A DNA stretch of 64,000 bases from Paracoccaceae bacterium (GCA_024236495.1 JACKKJ010000004.1:62001-126000); one strand, 5' to 3'. Shown: positions 32,809 to 42,354, counted from the stretch's first letter. Notes: generated from the letters alone by a model not told the origin. Made by a program: numbers and translations.

Positions 32809-33544
32809 GCCTGACGGGCAAGCGCGTATTGATCACCGGCGGCGGCACCGGGGCGGGGCGGACCTGGCCCTTGGCTTCGCGCGCGCCGGCGCCGAGGTCG
32901 TCATCACCGGCCGCCGCGAGGACGCGCTGCGGGCGACGGCGGCGGGCCATCCGGCGATCCGCTGGGTGCAGGGCGACGTGACCGACGAGGGCTCCGTCCA
33001 GGCAATGTTCGCGGGCGCGGGCCCCTGCCAGATCGTCATCGCCAATGCCGGCGCCGCCGACAGCCGGGTGATGGCAAAGACCACGGTGGACCAGTGGAAC
33101 GCGATGATCGCGGTCAACCTGACCGGCACCTTCCTTACCCTGCGCGAGGGGCTGCGCCAGATGGACGGATGGGGCCGGCTGATCGCAATTTCCTCGACGG
33201 CGGGGCTGAAAGGTTACGCGAAGGTCGCGCCCTATGCCGCTGCAAAACATGGCGTTATTGGAATGGTCAGGTCGCTGGCGCTGGAGATTGCCCGGGGCCC
33301 CGTCACCGTCAACGCGATCTGCCCGGGTTTTCTCGACACGCCCATGACCGACCATTCGGTCGAGGTGATCGCCTCACGGACCGGCCGCAGCCTGTCCGAG
33401 GCGCGCGCCGCGCTGGAGGCGATGAGCCCGCAGAACCGGCTGATCCGCCCGGCCGAGGTCACGTCCTGCGCGCTGTGGCTTTGCGCGCCGGGATCGGAGG
33501 GGATGAACGGCAAGGCCATCGCGATCGACGGGGGCGAGACATGA
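32805..33544 (+). CDS. Short-chain dehydrogenase/reductase (3-hydroxyacyl-CoA dehydrogenase-like), frameshifted
   Basis: An SDR of about 246 residues. The N-terminus MSLTGKRVLITGGGTGAG reads in one frame; at about 32851-32860 the G-run is one base short (GCGGGGCGG where GCGGGGGCGG restores the fold) and the rest continues in another frame. The remainder has NAGAAD, the catalytic Ser in IAISSTAG and the YAAAK active-site pair, with a C-terminal GKAIAIDGGET. Restoring one G gives an uninterrupted, full-length SDR. In the anthranilate cluster it would oxidise a 3-hydroxyacyl-CoA in a beta-oxidation-like stage. It overlaps both neighbours by 4 bp. Confidence 0.82.
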
Positions 33545-33972
33545 GCGATCTGTCGAAGCGGCGGCTGAAGCTCTGGATCCGGCTTCTGGGGGTGACGCGC
33601 GGGGCCGAGAACCGGCTGCGAGAATACCTGCGGGTGGAGCATGGAACCACGCTGCCGCGCTTCGACGTGATGGCCGCCCTTTTCCGCCGCCGCGACGGCG
33701 TGACGATGAGCGAACTGAGCCGGATGCTTCTTGTGTCGAACGGCAACGCGACGGCGGTCGTCGACCGGCTGGAGGCCGAGGGGCTGGTCCGGCGCACCCC
33801 GTCCGAGACCGACCGGCGCACCGTCTATGTCGCGTTGACGGAAACCGGCCTCGCGAGTTTCGAGACCCTCGCGGCCGATCACGAACGCGCGGTGGACGCG
33901 ATCTTCTCGGCCCTCTCCGAGGACGATCTCGACCGCTTGACAGAAGTGATGAAACGGATGGGAAAACAATGA
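33541..33972 (+). CDS. MarR family transcriptional regulator
   Basis: A 143-residue winged-helix regulator: LPRFDVMAALFRR, the recognition region MSELSRMLLVSNGNATAVVDRLEAEGLV and the wing RTPSETDRRTVYVALTETG are all typical of MarR. MarR proteins in aromatic acid clusters often sense the CoA thioester. It is embedded in the operon with 4-bp overlaps on both sides. The 18-bp palindrome upstream of the first gene is its likely operator, which is inference. Confidence 0.9.
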   Translation: MSDLSKRRLKLWIRLLGVTRGAENRLREYLRVEHGTTLPRFDVMAALFRRRDGVTMSELSRMLLVSNGNATAVVDRLEAEGLVRRTPSETDRRTVYVALTETGLASFETLAADHERAVDAIFSALSEDDLDRLTEVMKRMGKQ

Positions 33973-34781
33973 CCTCCATGTCGAAGCTGAAGCCCGTTCA
34001 TTTCCTGTGGGAGGTCCGCGACCGGGTCGCGGTGATCCGGCTTGACCGGCCCGACCGGAAGAACCCGCTGACCTTCGAGAGCTACGCGGAATTGCGCGAC
34101 ACCTTCCGTGCGCTGCCCTATGCCGACGACGTGGATGTGGTCGTCCTCGCCTCGAACGGGGGGAACTTCTGTTCGGGCGGGGATGTCCACGACATCATCG
34201 GGCCGCTTGTCGACATGGACATGAAGGGGCTTCTCGCCTTCACCCGGATGACCGGCGATCTGGTGAAGGCGATGCTCAATTGCAGCAAGCCGGTGATCGC
34301 GGCGGTCGAAGGCGTGGCGGTGGGCGCCGGCGCGATCCTGGCCATGGCGTCGGATCTCAGGCTGGCGGCGCCGGAGGCGAGATGCGCCTTTCTCTTCACC
34401 CGCGTCGGGCTGGCGGGCTGCGACATGGGGGCTTGTGCGATGCTGCCCCGGATCATCGGGCAGGGCCGGGCGGCGGAGCTTCTTTATACCGGCCGCGCGA
34501 TGAGCGCCGAGGAGGGCGCGGCCTGGGGGTTCTGGAACGCGATCCACCCCGCCGAACGGCTGGAGGCGGAGGCGATGGCGCTGGCGGCGCGGATCGCGGC
34601 GGGGCCGACCTTTGCCCACGGGATCACCAAGACGCAGCTGAACCAGGAATGGAACATGGGCCTTGACCAGGCGATCGAGGCCGAAGCGCAGGCGCAGGCG
34701 ATCTGCATGCAGACGCGCGACTTCGAACGCGCCTACCGCGCCTTCGTCGCCAAGGAAAAACCCGTCTTCGAGGGAAACTGA
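33969..34781 (+). CDS. Enoyl-CoA hydratase family protein
   Basis: A 270-residue crotonase. Oxyanion-hole loops are SNGGNFCSGGDVHDI (near residue 63) and EGVAVGAGAILAMASDLRL (near residue 113). VGLAGCDMGACAMLPRIIGQ follows, without the paired glutamates of classical hydratases, so a ring hydrolase or isomerase role is possible. In aerobic anthranilate breakdown, crotonases process the non-aromatic CoA intermediate after the monooxygenase/reductase step. It starts inside the MarR stop and is followed by a 61 bp gap with a G/C-rich hairpin. Confidence 0.87.
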   Translation: MTSMSKLKPVHFLWEVRDRVAVIRLDRPDRKNPLTFESYAELRDTFRALPYADDVDVVVLASNGGNFCSGGDVHDIIGPLVDMDMKGLLAFTRMTGDLVKAMLNCSKPVIAAVEGVAVGAGAILAMASDLRLAAPEARCAFLFTRVGLAGCDMGACAMLPRIIGQGRAAELLYTGRAMSAEEGAAWGFWNAIHPAERLEAEAMALAARIAAGPTFAHGITKTQLNQEWNMGLDQAIEAEAQAQAICMQTRDFERAYRAFVAKEKPVFEGN

Positions 34782-34790
34782 GGGCAAGGC

Positions 34791-34842
34791 AGGGGGGCGC
34801 CGCCCCCCTGACCCCCCGGGATATTTGGGAAAAGAAGAAGGA
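34791..34842. repeat. G/C hairpin plus CCCCCCGGGATATTT...AAGAAGAAGG intergenic element
   Basis: The gap before the acyl-CoA dehydrogenase holds a hairpin (GGGGGGC at 34792-34798 paired with GCCCCCC at 34802-34808), then ACCCCCCGGGATATTTGGG and AAAAGAAGAAGGA. I recall very similar sequences as a dispersed intergenic element in Rhodobacteraceae genomes; no second copy was seen in this window. Its 3' end supplies the ribosome-binding site of the next gene. It may lower downstream expression as a partial terminator. Confidence 0.45.
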
Positions 34843-35976
34843 ATGAGCGACAGGAGTTTTCTGGACTGGCCGTTCTTCGAGGACCGTCACCGCGACCTGG
34901 CGGAACGGCTGGAGAGCTGGTGCGCGGGCAATCTGCCGGTGGATCATGGCGATGCCGATGCCGCCTGCCGGGGGCTCGTCAAGTCGCTGGGGGCGGGCGG
35001 CTGGTTGGCGCCGAGCGGCGCGGCGGCAGGCGAGCGGCTGGATATCCGCACGCTCTGCCTGATCCGCGAGACACTGGCGCGCCATGACGGGTTGGCCGAC
35101 TTCGCCTTTGCGATGCAGGGGCTTGGCATGGGAGCGGTAAGCCTGTTCGGCACGACCGGGCAGCGCGGCTGGCTGGCGCGGACGCGGGCGGGGGCCGCGA
35201 TCGCGGGCTTTGCGCTGACCGAACCCGGGGCGGGGTCGGACGTCGCCGAGACGGCGACGCTGGCGCGGCGCACGAGCGAGGGCTGGGTGCTTGACGGGGA
35301 GAAGACCTATATCTCCAACGGCGGAATCGCCGATATCTATGTGGTCATCGCCCGGACCGGCGAGGCGGAGGGCGCGCGGGGCCTCTCGGCCTTTCTGATG
35401 CCGGCCGATACGCCCGGGCTGAGCGTCGCGGAACGGATCGGGGTGATGGCGCCGCATCCGCTGGCGCGGCTGCGTCTGGACGGCGTGCGGTTGCCGGCAG
35501 ATGCGCTGATCGGCGCGGCGGGGCAGGGTTTCAAGGTGGCGATGACGGTGCTGGATCATTTTCGCCCGACCGTCGGGGCGGCGGCGCTTGGATTCGCGCG
35601 CCGTGCGCTCGACGAGGCGATGGCGCGGGTGGCGCGGCCGCGCCCGGGGGGCGGGCGGCTGGCCGATCACCAGATCGTCCAGGGCCACCTGGCCGACATG
35701 GCGCTGAAGATCGACGCGTCGGCGCTTCTGGTCTACCGCGCCGCCTGGACCAAGGACCGTGGCGCCGGCCGCATCAGCCGGGAGGCGGCGATGGCCAAGC
35801 TTTACGCCACCGAGGCCGCGCAGGAGGTCATCGACATGGCGCTCCAGCTGCATGGCGGCGACGGCGTGAGAACCGGCTTCGCGGTCGAAGCGCTTTACAG
35901 GGAGATCCGCGCCCTGCGCATCTACGAAGGCGCGTCGGACGTGCAGCGCATTGTCATCGCGAGGGCGCTTGGATGA
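34843..35976 (+). CDS. Acyl-CoA dehydrogenase
   Basis: A 377-residue flavoprotein dehydrogenase. The FAD/substrate signature GFALTEPGAGSDVAETAT is near residue 122, and GEKTYISNGGIAD follows. The C-terminal AAQEVIDMALQLHGGDGVRTGF and RIYEGASDVQRIVIARALG hold the catalytic-Glu region (YEGAS). Within the cluster it would introduce a double bond into the ring-derived acyl-CoA. AAGAAGGA lies 2-9 bp before ATG 34843. It overlaps the thioesterase gene by 4 bp. Confidence 0.9.
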   Translation: MSDRSFLDWPFFEDRHRDLAERLESWCAGNLPVDHGDADAACRGLVKSLGAGGWLAPSGAAAGERLDIRTLCLIRETLARHDGLADFAFAMQGLGMGAVSLFGTTGQRGWLARTRAGAAIAGFALTEPGAGSDVAETATLARRTSEGWVLDGEKTYISNGGIADIYVVIARTGEAEGARGLSAFLMPADTPGLSVAERIGVMAPHPLARLRLDGVRLPADALIGAAGQGFKVAMTVLDHFRPTVGAAALGFARRALDEAMARVARPRPGGGRLADHQIVQGHLADMALKIDASALLVYRAAWTKDRGAGRISREAAMAKLYATEAAQEVIDMALQLHGGDGVRTGFAVEALYREIRALRIYEGASDVQRIVIARALG

Positions 35977-36389
35977 TCTTCCGGCAGGACATCCGGGTCG
36001 GCTTCAACCATTGCGATCCGGCGGGGATCGTCTTCTACCCGCGCTATTTCGAGATGGCGAACACGGTTTGTGAAAGCTTCTTCCGCGAGGTGGCGGGCCA
36101 TTCCTATGGCGCGATGATGGCGGCGGGCGAAGGCGTGCCGATGGCCCGGATCGAGGTGGATTTCCAGGCGCCGAGCCGCCTTGAGGAAGTTCTGGACTGG
36201 CGGCTTGCGGTCCTGCGGCTGGGCCGCACCTCGGTCACCGTCCGGCTTGCGGCGGAGCGCGGCGGCCAGCGGCGTCTGAGCGCCGCGCTGACCCTGGTTT
36301 TCGTCGACGGCGCGGGGCGCCCGAAGCCCTGGCCGCAAGATGTCCGCGACCGCATCACGAGCTTCATGGAGAGAGCCGATGAGCCATGA
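35973..36389 (+). CDS. Hotdog-fold thioesterase (4-hydroxybenzoyl-CoA thioesterase family)
   Basis: A 138-residue single hotdog domain. The signature FNHCDPAGIVFYPRYFEMAN with the catalytic Asp (residue 15) is that of 4-hydroxybenzoyl-CoA thioesterases. It probably relieves dead-end CoA esters of the anthranilate pathway, freeing CoA. It overlaps both neighbours in the operon (4 bp upstream, 11 bp with the RidA gene). Confidence 0.88.
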   Translation: MIFRQDIRVGFNHCDPAGIVFYPRYFEMANTVCESFFREVAGHSYGAMMAAGEGVPMARIEVDFQAPSRLEEVLDWRLAVLRLGRTSVTVRLAAERGGQRRLSAALTLVFVDGAGRPKPWPQDVRDRITSFMERADEP

Positions 36390-36780
36390 CTTCCTGCAAC
36401 CCAAGGGCTGGAAACCCGCCGTGGGCTATTCGAACGGCGTGGCGGCCCAGGGCCGGATGATCTTTACCGGCGGGCTGATCGGCTGGAACGGCGATTGCGA
36501 GTTCGAAAGCGATGACTTCCTCGGGCAGGCGGCGCAGGCGCTGCGCAATGTGGTCGCGGTTCTGGAGGCCGGCGGGGCGCGGCCCGATCACCTGGTCCGG
36601 CTGACCTGGTATGTGACCGACAAGCGGGAATACCTGGCCAGTCTCAAGGCGCTGGGGGCGATCTACAAGGAAGTGATCGGCCGCCACTACCCGGCGATGG
36701 CGCTGGTGCAGGTGGTGGCGCTGGTCGAGGACCGCGCCAGGGTGGAGATCGAGGCCACGGCGGTCATTCCGCAGGATTGA
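36379..36780 (+). CDS. RidA family protein (enamine/imine deaminase-like)
   Basis: A 133-residue YjgF/YER057c/UK114 protein. GYSNGVAAQGRMIFTGGLIG and QALRNVVAVLEAGGARPDHLVRL match the family, but the canonical catalytic Arg context (near R105 in E. coli RidA) appears as LVQVVALVEDRARVEIEATA, so the active-site Arg is not clearly retained. RidA proteins hydrolyse enamines and imines. A deaminase fits the anthranilate pathway, whose reduced CoA intermediate still carries an amino group as an enamine/imine. This is context-based. Confidence 0.87.
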   Translation: MSHDFLQPKGWKPAVGYSNGVAAQGRMIFTGGLIGWNGDCEFESDDFLGQAAQALRNVVAVLEAGGARPDHLVRLTWYVTDKREYLASLKALGAIYKEVIGRHYPAMALVQVVALVEDRARVEIEATAVIPQD

Positions 36781-36803
36781 GGCGCGAAGGGGGAGGACAG
36801 CGC

Positions 36804-38425
36804 ATGCTTGGACCGACGGGACACGAGGATACGTTCACGCGCGACAACCTGCCGCCGGCAGAGCTCTGGCCGGAGATCCGGCTTGAGGGGTTCGACTACC
36901 CGGACTGGCTGAACGCGGGGTGGAGCTTTCGGACCGCATGGTCGAAAGGGGGTTTGGCGATCACACCGCGCTTATCGGGAACGGCCGGCTTCGGACCTAC
37001 AAGGAACTGGCCGACTGGTCGAACCGCATCGCCCATGCACTGGTCGAGGATTACGGCGTAAGGCCCGGAAATCGCGTCCTGATCCGGTCCGCGAACAACC
37101 CTGCGATGGTGGCCTGCTGGCTGGCGGCGACGAAGGCGGGGGCGGTCGTTGTCAACACCATGCCGATGCTCAGGGCGGGCGAACTGGCCAGGATCGTCGA
37201 CAAGGCGGAGATCGGGCTTGCCCTGTGTGACACGCGGCTGATGGACGAGATGGTCGCCTGCGCCAAGGATTCGCGGTTCCTGCGCAAGGTCGTGGGGTTC
37301 GACGGCACCGCGAACCACGACGCGGAACTGGACCGTATCGCGCTGGGCAAGCCGGTGCGCTTTGCCGCCGCAAGGACCGGGCGCGACGACGTGGCGCTTT
37401 TGGGCTTCACCAGCGGCACGACGGGCGATCCGAAGGCGACGATGCATTTCCACCGTGACCTTCTGATCATTGCCGACGGCTATGCCAAGGAAGTGCTGAA
37501 GGTCACGCCGGAGGATGTCTTCGTCGGGTCGCCGCCGCTTGCCTTCACCTTCGGGCTGGGCGGGCTTGCGGTTTTTCCCCTGCGGTTCGGGGCGGCGGCG
37601 GCACTGCTGGAGGCGGCGTCCCCGCCCAATCTCATCTCGATCATCCAGGAACACAAGGCGACGGTTTGTTTCACCGCGCCAACGGCTTACCGCGTGATGT
37701 TGAAAGCGATGGAGGAGGGCGCGGACCTGTCGTCGCTGCGCGCCGCGGTCAGCGCGGGCGAAACCCTTCCCGCGCCGGTCTATGCCGAATGGATCGAAAA
37801 GACCGGCAAGCCGATGCTGGACGGGATCGGCGCGACCGAGATGCTGCACATCTTCGTCACCAACCGGTTCGACGATCACCGGCCAGCGTCCACGGGCAAG
37901 CCGGTAACGGGTTACGAGGCGCGGGTGATCGATGTCGAGGGGAAGGAATGCCCGCGCGGAACGCCGGGGCGGCTGGCGGTCAAGGGGCCGACCGGGTGCC
38001 GCTACCTGGCAGATGCCCGCCAGACGGCCTATGTCCAGAACGGCTGGAACATCACCGGCGACACCTTCGTGCAGACCGAGGACGGCTATTTCCACTTTGC
38101 CGCGCGCAATGACGACATGATCATCTCGTCGGGCTACAACATCGCAGGGCCCGAGGTGGAAGCAGCGCTTCTGGCCCATGACGACGTGCTGGAATGCGCG
38201 GTGATCGGCGCGCCCGACGCCGCGCGCGGCCAGATTGTCGAGGCGCATGTGGTGCTGGTCGAAGGGGTGTCGCCGGATGACGCGACGATCCTTCGGCTGC
38301 AAGAACACGTCAAGCGGACCATCGCACCTTACAAGTATCCGCGCAGGATCGTCTTTACCGGCGCGTTGCCGAAGACCCAGACAGGGAAGATCCAGCGGTT
38401 CCGGCTGCGGGGCGGGGACGTCTGA
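36804..38425 (+). CDS. abmG: 2-aminobenzoate-CoA ligase (benzoate-CoA ligase family), frameshifted
   Basis: An AMP-forming ligase of about 540 residues that would start the pathway by making 2-aminobenzoyl-CoA. The N-terminus (HEDTFTRDNLPPAELWPE, then GFDYPDWLNAG) is in one frame; near 36918 the sequence GCGGGGTGGAG lacks one G, after which VELSDRMVERGFGDHTALIG continues in another frame to the end. Motifs include the P-loop FTSGTTGDPKATMHFH, IGATEMLHIF, the hinge ITGDTFVQTEDGYFHFAARNDD shortened around GD, and the catalytic Lys in LPKTQTGKIQR. ATG 36804 has GGGGGAGG just upstream. Assignment to anthranilate rather than benzoate rests on the monooxygenase/reductase and RidA genes nearby. Confidence 0.85.
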
Positions 38426-38523
38426 GGGGAGGATGCCTGAGCGGGCGTCAGGAAATCGGGGTTTGCAACCGCGGCCAAACCCTTCAAAGTGATCGCAAAG
38501 AAACAAACAGGGAGACGGAAGTG

Positions 38524-39666
38524 ATGAAGACGAGGACAATCCTGCTTTCTACGCTGGCGGCGATGGCCCTTGGGGCCAGCGGGGCCACGGCAGAGGGCAT
38601 CAAGGTCGGCATGATCACGACGCTGTCGGGTGGCGGCGCGGGGCTGGGCATCGACGTGCGCGACGGCTTCGACCTGGCGTTGAAGATGGCGGGGGCGAGC
38701 GACGTCGAGGTCATCGTCGAGGACGATCAGCAAAAGCCCGATATTGCCGTCCAGATTGCCGACAAGATGATCCAGTCCGATCAGGTCGACGTGCTGACCG
38801 GCATCATCTGGTCGAACCTCGCGATGGCGGTCGTCCCGGCCGCGGTGGCGCAGGGCAAGTTCTATCTGTCGCCCAACGCGGGCCCTTCGCCCTTGGCGGG
38901 CGCCGGGTGCGACAAGAACTACTTCAACGTCGCCTGGCAGAACGACAACCTGCATGAAGCGGCTGGAGCGTATGCGAATTCAGCGGGTTACAAGAATTCC
39001 TTCATGCTGGCGCCGAACTATCCGGCGGGCACCGACGCGATCACCGGTTACAAGCGGTTCTACACCGGCGCGGCGGCCGGCGAGGTCTATACCCAACTTG
39101 GCCAGACCGATTATGCGGCAGAGATCGCGCAGATCCGCGCATCCGGCGCCGACAGCGTGTTCTTCTTCCTGCCGGGCGGCATGGGGATCGCCTTCATGAA
39201 GCAATACGCTGAATCCGGCGTGGATATCCCGCTGGTCGGACCGGCCTTTTCCTTCGACCAGAACATCCTTCAGGCGGTCGGCGACGCGGCGCTTGGCGTT
39301 CACAACACCTCCCAGTGGAACAAGGATCTCGACAATCCGGCCAACAAGGCCTTCGTCGAGGCGTTCCAGGCGGAATACGGTCGGTTGCCGTCGCTTTACG
39401 CAAGCCAGGGCTTCGACACCGCGAACCTGCTTCTGTCGGCAAAGGCCAAGGCCGATGTCGGCGATCAGGACGCTTTCCGCGCCGCGCTGGAGGCGGCGGA
39501 CTTCGCCTCTACCCGGGGGGATTTCAAGTTCGGGCCGAACCACCACCCGATCCAGGACATCTATGTCCGCGAGGTGGTGAAGGAAGGCGATGTCTACACC
39601 AACAAGGTCGTCGGTGTGGCGCTGGAGGATCGTGGCGACGCCTACGCCGAAGAGTGCAAGATGTAA
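38524..39666 (+). CDS. Branched-chain-type ABC transporter substrate-binding protein (LivK-like)
   Basis: A 380-residue periplasmic binding protein of the Leu/Ile/Val type I fold. A signal peptide (MKTRTILLSTLAAMALGASG, cleavage near ATAEG) is followed by IKVGMITTLSGGGAGLG. In aromatic acid clusters such proteins bind the aromatic compound, so anthranilate or a related acid is the likely ligand (inference). ATG 38524 is preferred over the GTG at 38521; GGGAGACGG lies just upstream. A strong hairpin follows the gene, as often seen between binding-protein and permease genes. Confidence 0.9.
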   Translation: MKTRTILLSTLAAMALGASGATAEGIKVGMITTLSGGGAGLGIDVRDGFDLALKMAGASDVEVIVEDDQQKPDIAVQIADKMIQSDQVDVLTGIIWSNLAMAVVPAAVAQGKFYLSPNAGPSPLAGAGCDKNYFNVAWQNDNLHEAAGAYANSAGYKNSFMLAPNYPAGTDAITGYKRFYTGAAAGEVYTQLGQTDYAAEIAQIRASGADSVFFFLPGGMGIAFMKQYAESGVDIPLVGPAFSFDQNILQAVGDAALGVHNTSQWNKDLDNPANKAFVEAFQAEYGRLPSLYASQGFDTANLLLSAKAKADVGDQDAFRAALEAADFASTRGDFKFGPNHHPIQDIYVREVVKEGDVYTNKVVGVALEDRGDAYAEECKM

Positions 39667-39673
39667 GCACGCA

Positions 39674-39700
39674 CGGCCGGGGGTGACCCCGGCCGCTTTT
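39674..39700 (+). terminator. Attenuator-type terminator after the binding-protein gene
   Basis: A perfect 9-bp stem, CGGCCGGGG / CCCCGGCCG, with a GTGA loop, followed by CTTTT. It sits between the binding-protein gene and the LivH-type gene. Partial termination here would make more binding protein than membrane components. Confidence 0.75.
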
Positions 39701-39718
39701 CAAGGACGTGATCCGGTG

Positions 39719-40630
39719 ATGCTTCTGGCAGAGCAGGCCCTGAACGGCCTGCAATACGGAATGATGCTGTTTCTCATGGCGGCGGGGCTGACACTGGTCT
39801 TCGGCGTCATGGGGCTGATCAACCTGGCGCATGGGTCGCTTTACATGCTGGGCGCCTACGCCTGCGCCTGGGTGGCGGCGGCGACGGGGTCGTTCGCCCT
39901 TGGACTGGCCGCAAGCCTTGCCGCCGCGGCGGCGGCGGGCGCGGTGGTGGAAGTCGCGGTGATCCGGCGGCTTTATGCGCGCGACCATCTGGAACAGGTG
40001 CTGGCGACCTTCGCGCTGATCCTGGTCTTTTCGGAGGGCACGCGCTGGGTCTTCGGGTCGTTTCCGCTATACCTGACGCTGCCCGGGGCACTTTCCGGGG
40101 CGGTGACACTGCCCGGCGGGCTGCAGTACCCGCTGTTCCGGCTGGCGATCATCGCGACGGGCGCGGCGGTCGCGCTGGGTCTTTGGCTTCTGATCGGGCG
40201 CACGCGGCTTGGCATCCGCATCCGTGCGGGCGAGGCCGACCGGGAGATGGTGGCCGCGCTTGGCGTCGATATCGCAAGGCTTTACACGATGGTCTTCGCG
40301 TTGGGGGCGGCGCTGGCGGGGCTGGCGGGTGCGCTGGTCGGCACGATCCAGTCGGTGCAGGTGGGGATGGGCGAACCGGTGCTGATCCTTGCCTTCGTCG
40401 TCATCGTGATCGGCGGCATCGGGTCGATCAAGGGGGCCTTTGTCGCGGCGCTTCTGGTCGGGTTGACCGACGCCCTGGGCAAGGCGCTTTTGCCATCTCT
40501 CTTCGCGCGGGTGATGGAGGCGTCGGCGGCAAACGGGATCGGCGCGGCGCTTGGCTCGATGCTGATCTACATCCTGATGGCGGCCGTGCTGATCTGGCGG
40601 CCTGAGGGTCTTTATGGGGCGCGTGCGTAG
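39719..40630 (+). CDS. Branched-chain-type ABC transporter permease (LivH-like)
   Basis: A 303-residue permease. The start ALNGLQYGMMLFLMAAGLTLVFGVMGLINLAHGSLYMLGAY is the LivH N-terminal signature. About eight hydrophobic segments follow, with the coupling region RAGEADREMVAALGVDIARLYTMVF. Residues IGGIGSIKGAFVAALLVG near 245 are also typical. ATG 39719 is preceded by AAGGACGTG; GTG 39716 is in frame. Translationally close to the LivM-type gene. Confidence 0.92.
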   Translation: MLLAEQALNGLQYGMMLFLMAAGLTLVFGVMGLINLAHGSLYMLGAYACAWVAAATGSFALGLAASLAAAAAAGAVVEVAVIRRLYARDHLEQVLATFALILVFSEGTRWVFGSFPLYLTLPGALSGAVTLPGGLQYPLFRLAIIATGAAVALGLWLLIGRTRLGIRIRAGEADREMVAALGVDIARLYTMVFALGAALAGLAGALVGTIQSVQVGMGEPVLILAFVVIVIGGIGSIKGAFVAALLVGLTDALGKALLPSLFARVMEASAANGIGAALGSMLIYILMAAVLIWRPEGLYGARA

Positions 40631-41612
40631 GATGCGACAGGCCGCGATCGTCAACGCCGCCGTTTTCGCCCTGCTGGTCGCGGTGGCGCTGGCCGCCCAC
40701 GTTCTTGGCGCGCCCTATGTCGTCACGCTGGCCACCAAGGCCGCGATCTTCGCGATGGCGGGGGTGGGGCTGAACCTGGCGCTGGGCTACGGGGGGATGG
40801 TGTCCTTCGGACATGCCGCCTTCTTCGGGATCGGCGGCTATGTCACCGGCATCTTCGCCAGCCACGCCGCAGCCGGGACGCCGGTCCTGACCTTGCCCTT
40901 CACGGTCGCGGGCAGCGCCGAGATGCTGGGCATCTGGCCCATGGTCATGGTCGTGACGGCGCTGGCCGCTATGGTCATCGGGGCGCTGAGCCTGCGGACG
41001 ACGGGTGTCTATTTCATCATGGTCACGCTCGCCTTTGCCCAGATGGTCTATTACTTCGCGATCAGCTGGCGCGCCTATGGCGGGGAGGACGGGCTGTCGT
41101 TCTATGTCCGCAACAGTTTTCCGGGCCTGAACACTTTTGCGCCGATCCAGTTCTTTGCCATTGCGGCCGCGCTCCTGGCGCTGGCGATGGGGTTCGTGGC
41201 GCTGGTCACGCGGTCGCGCTTCGGGCTGGCGTTGCAGGCCGCGCGGGCGAACCCGCAGCGGGTCATGGCTTCCGGCATCCGGCCCTTCGCGCTCAGGCTG
41301 ACGGCCTTTGTCCTGTCGGCGGTGATCGTCGGGCTTGCCGGGTCGCTTTACGCCGACCTCAATCGCTTCGTCAGCCCGGCGATGCTCAGCTGGCACATGT
41401 CCGGCGAGATCATGGTGTTCGTGATCCTCGGGGGCGTCGGGCGGCTGGCCGGGCCGGTCGCGGGGGCAGGTGTCTTCATCCTTCTGGAACAGGTGCTGGG
41501 CGGGGTGTCGGACTACTGGCAGGCGCTTCTGGGCCTGCTGCTGCTGGCGATCGTGCTTTATGCGCCGGGGGGCATCCTGGGCCTTTTGCCCGGGGGGCGG
41601 CGCCATGTCTGA
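40614..41612 (+). CDS. Branched-chain-type ABC transporter permease (LivM-like)
   Basis: A 332-residue permease: ALGYGGMVSFGHAAFFGIGGYVTG near residue 54 is the LivM signature, and RANPQRVMASGIRPFALRLTAFVLS near residue 218 is the coupling loop. About ten hydrophobic segments are visible. The start may be ATG 40614, overlapping the LivH gene by 17 bp, or ATG 40632 directly after its stop; either gives the same conserved protein. The 3' end overlaps the ATPase gene by 8 bp. Confidence 0.92.
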   Translation: MGRVRRMRQAAIVNAAVFALLVAVALAAHVLGAPYVVTLATKAAIFAMAGVGLNLALGYGGMVSFGHAAFFGIGGYVTGIFASHAAAGTPVLTLPFTVAGSAEMLGIWPMVMVVTALAAMVIGALSLRTTGVYFIMVTLAFAQMVYYFAISWRAYGGEDGLSFYVRNSFPGLNTFAPIQFFAIAAALLALAMGFVALVTRSRFGLALQAARANPQRVMASGIRPFALRLTAFVLSAVIVGLAGSLYADLNRFVSPAMLSWHMSGEIMVFVILGGVGRLAGPVAGAGVFILLEQVLGGVSDYWQALLGLLLLAIVLYAPGGILGLLPGGRRHV

Positions 41613-42354
41613 CGTGATCCTCGACATCCGCGGGCTGGAGAAGAGCTTCGGTGCGCTGAAGGCCACCGACGGGGTCACGCTGGACCTCAGGCGGGGCGAG
41701 ATTCACGCGCTGATCGGGCCGAACGGGGCGGGGAAATCGACGCTGATCAAGCAGATCACCGGCGAGATCCGGCAGGACCGGGGCAGCATCACCTTTGAAG
41801 GCCAGGCGATCGACGGGCTGGACGCGGCGGCGCGGGCGCGGCTGGGGCTGGCGCGCAGTTTCCAGGTGTCGTCGGTGGTGCCGGAGTTCACGGCGCTGGA
41901 AAACACCATGCTGGCGGTTCTGGGCGCGGGGGGCGGGGTCTTCCGGTTCCTCAGGCCCGCGCTGCACGACCCGGCGCTGACCGATCCGGCGCGTTTCCAT
42001 CTGGATCAGGCGGGGCTTGCGGGGCGCGCCGCGGTGCCGGCCGGCGTCCTGTCGCACGGCGAAAGACGGCGGCTTGAGATCGCGATGGCGCTTGCCATGC
42101 GGCCGCGCGCCTTTCTTCTGGACGAGCCGATGGCGGGGATGGGGGCGGAAGGCGCGCGCGACCTGACCGCGATCCTGTCGGACCTCAGGGCCGAGGCGCC
42201 GATTCTTCTGGTCGAACACGACATGGACGCGGTCTTTGCGCTGGCTGACCGGATATCGGTTCTGGTCTACGGGCGGATCATCGCCACCGGCAGCGTCGAG
42301 GAGATCCGCGCCAATGCCGAGGTGCGCCGGTCCTACCTGGGGGAAGAGGCATGA
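41605..42354 (+). CDS. Branched-chain-type ABC transporter ATP-binding protein (LivG-like)
   Basis: A 249-residue ATPase: Walker A GPNGAGKST, Q-loop LARSFQVSSVV, signature LSHGERRRLEIAMALAM, Walker B AFLLDEPMAGM and H-loop LVEHDMD. The final DRISVLVYGRIIATGSVEEI is standard. First of two cytoplasmic energising subunits of the importer that follows the anthranilate genes. It overlaps the LivF-type gene by 4 bp. Confidence 0.93.
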   Translation: MSDVILDIRGLEKSFGALKATDGVTLDLRRGEIHALIGPNGAGKSTLIKQITGEIRQDRGSITFEGQAIDGLDAAARARLGLARSFQVSSVVPEFTALENTMLAVLGAGGGVFRFLRPALHDPALTDPARFHLDQAGLAGRAAVPAGVLSHGERRRLEIAMALAMRPRAFLLDEPMAGMGAEGARDLTAILSDLRAEAPILLVEHDMDAVFALADRISVLVYGRIIATGSVEEIRANAEVRRSYLGEEA

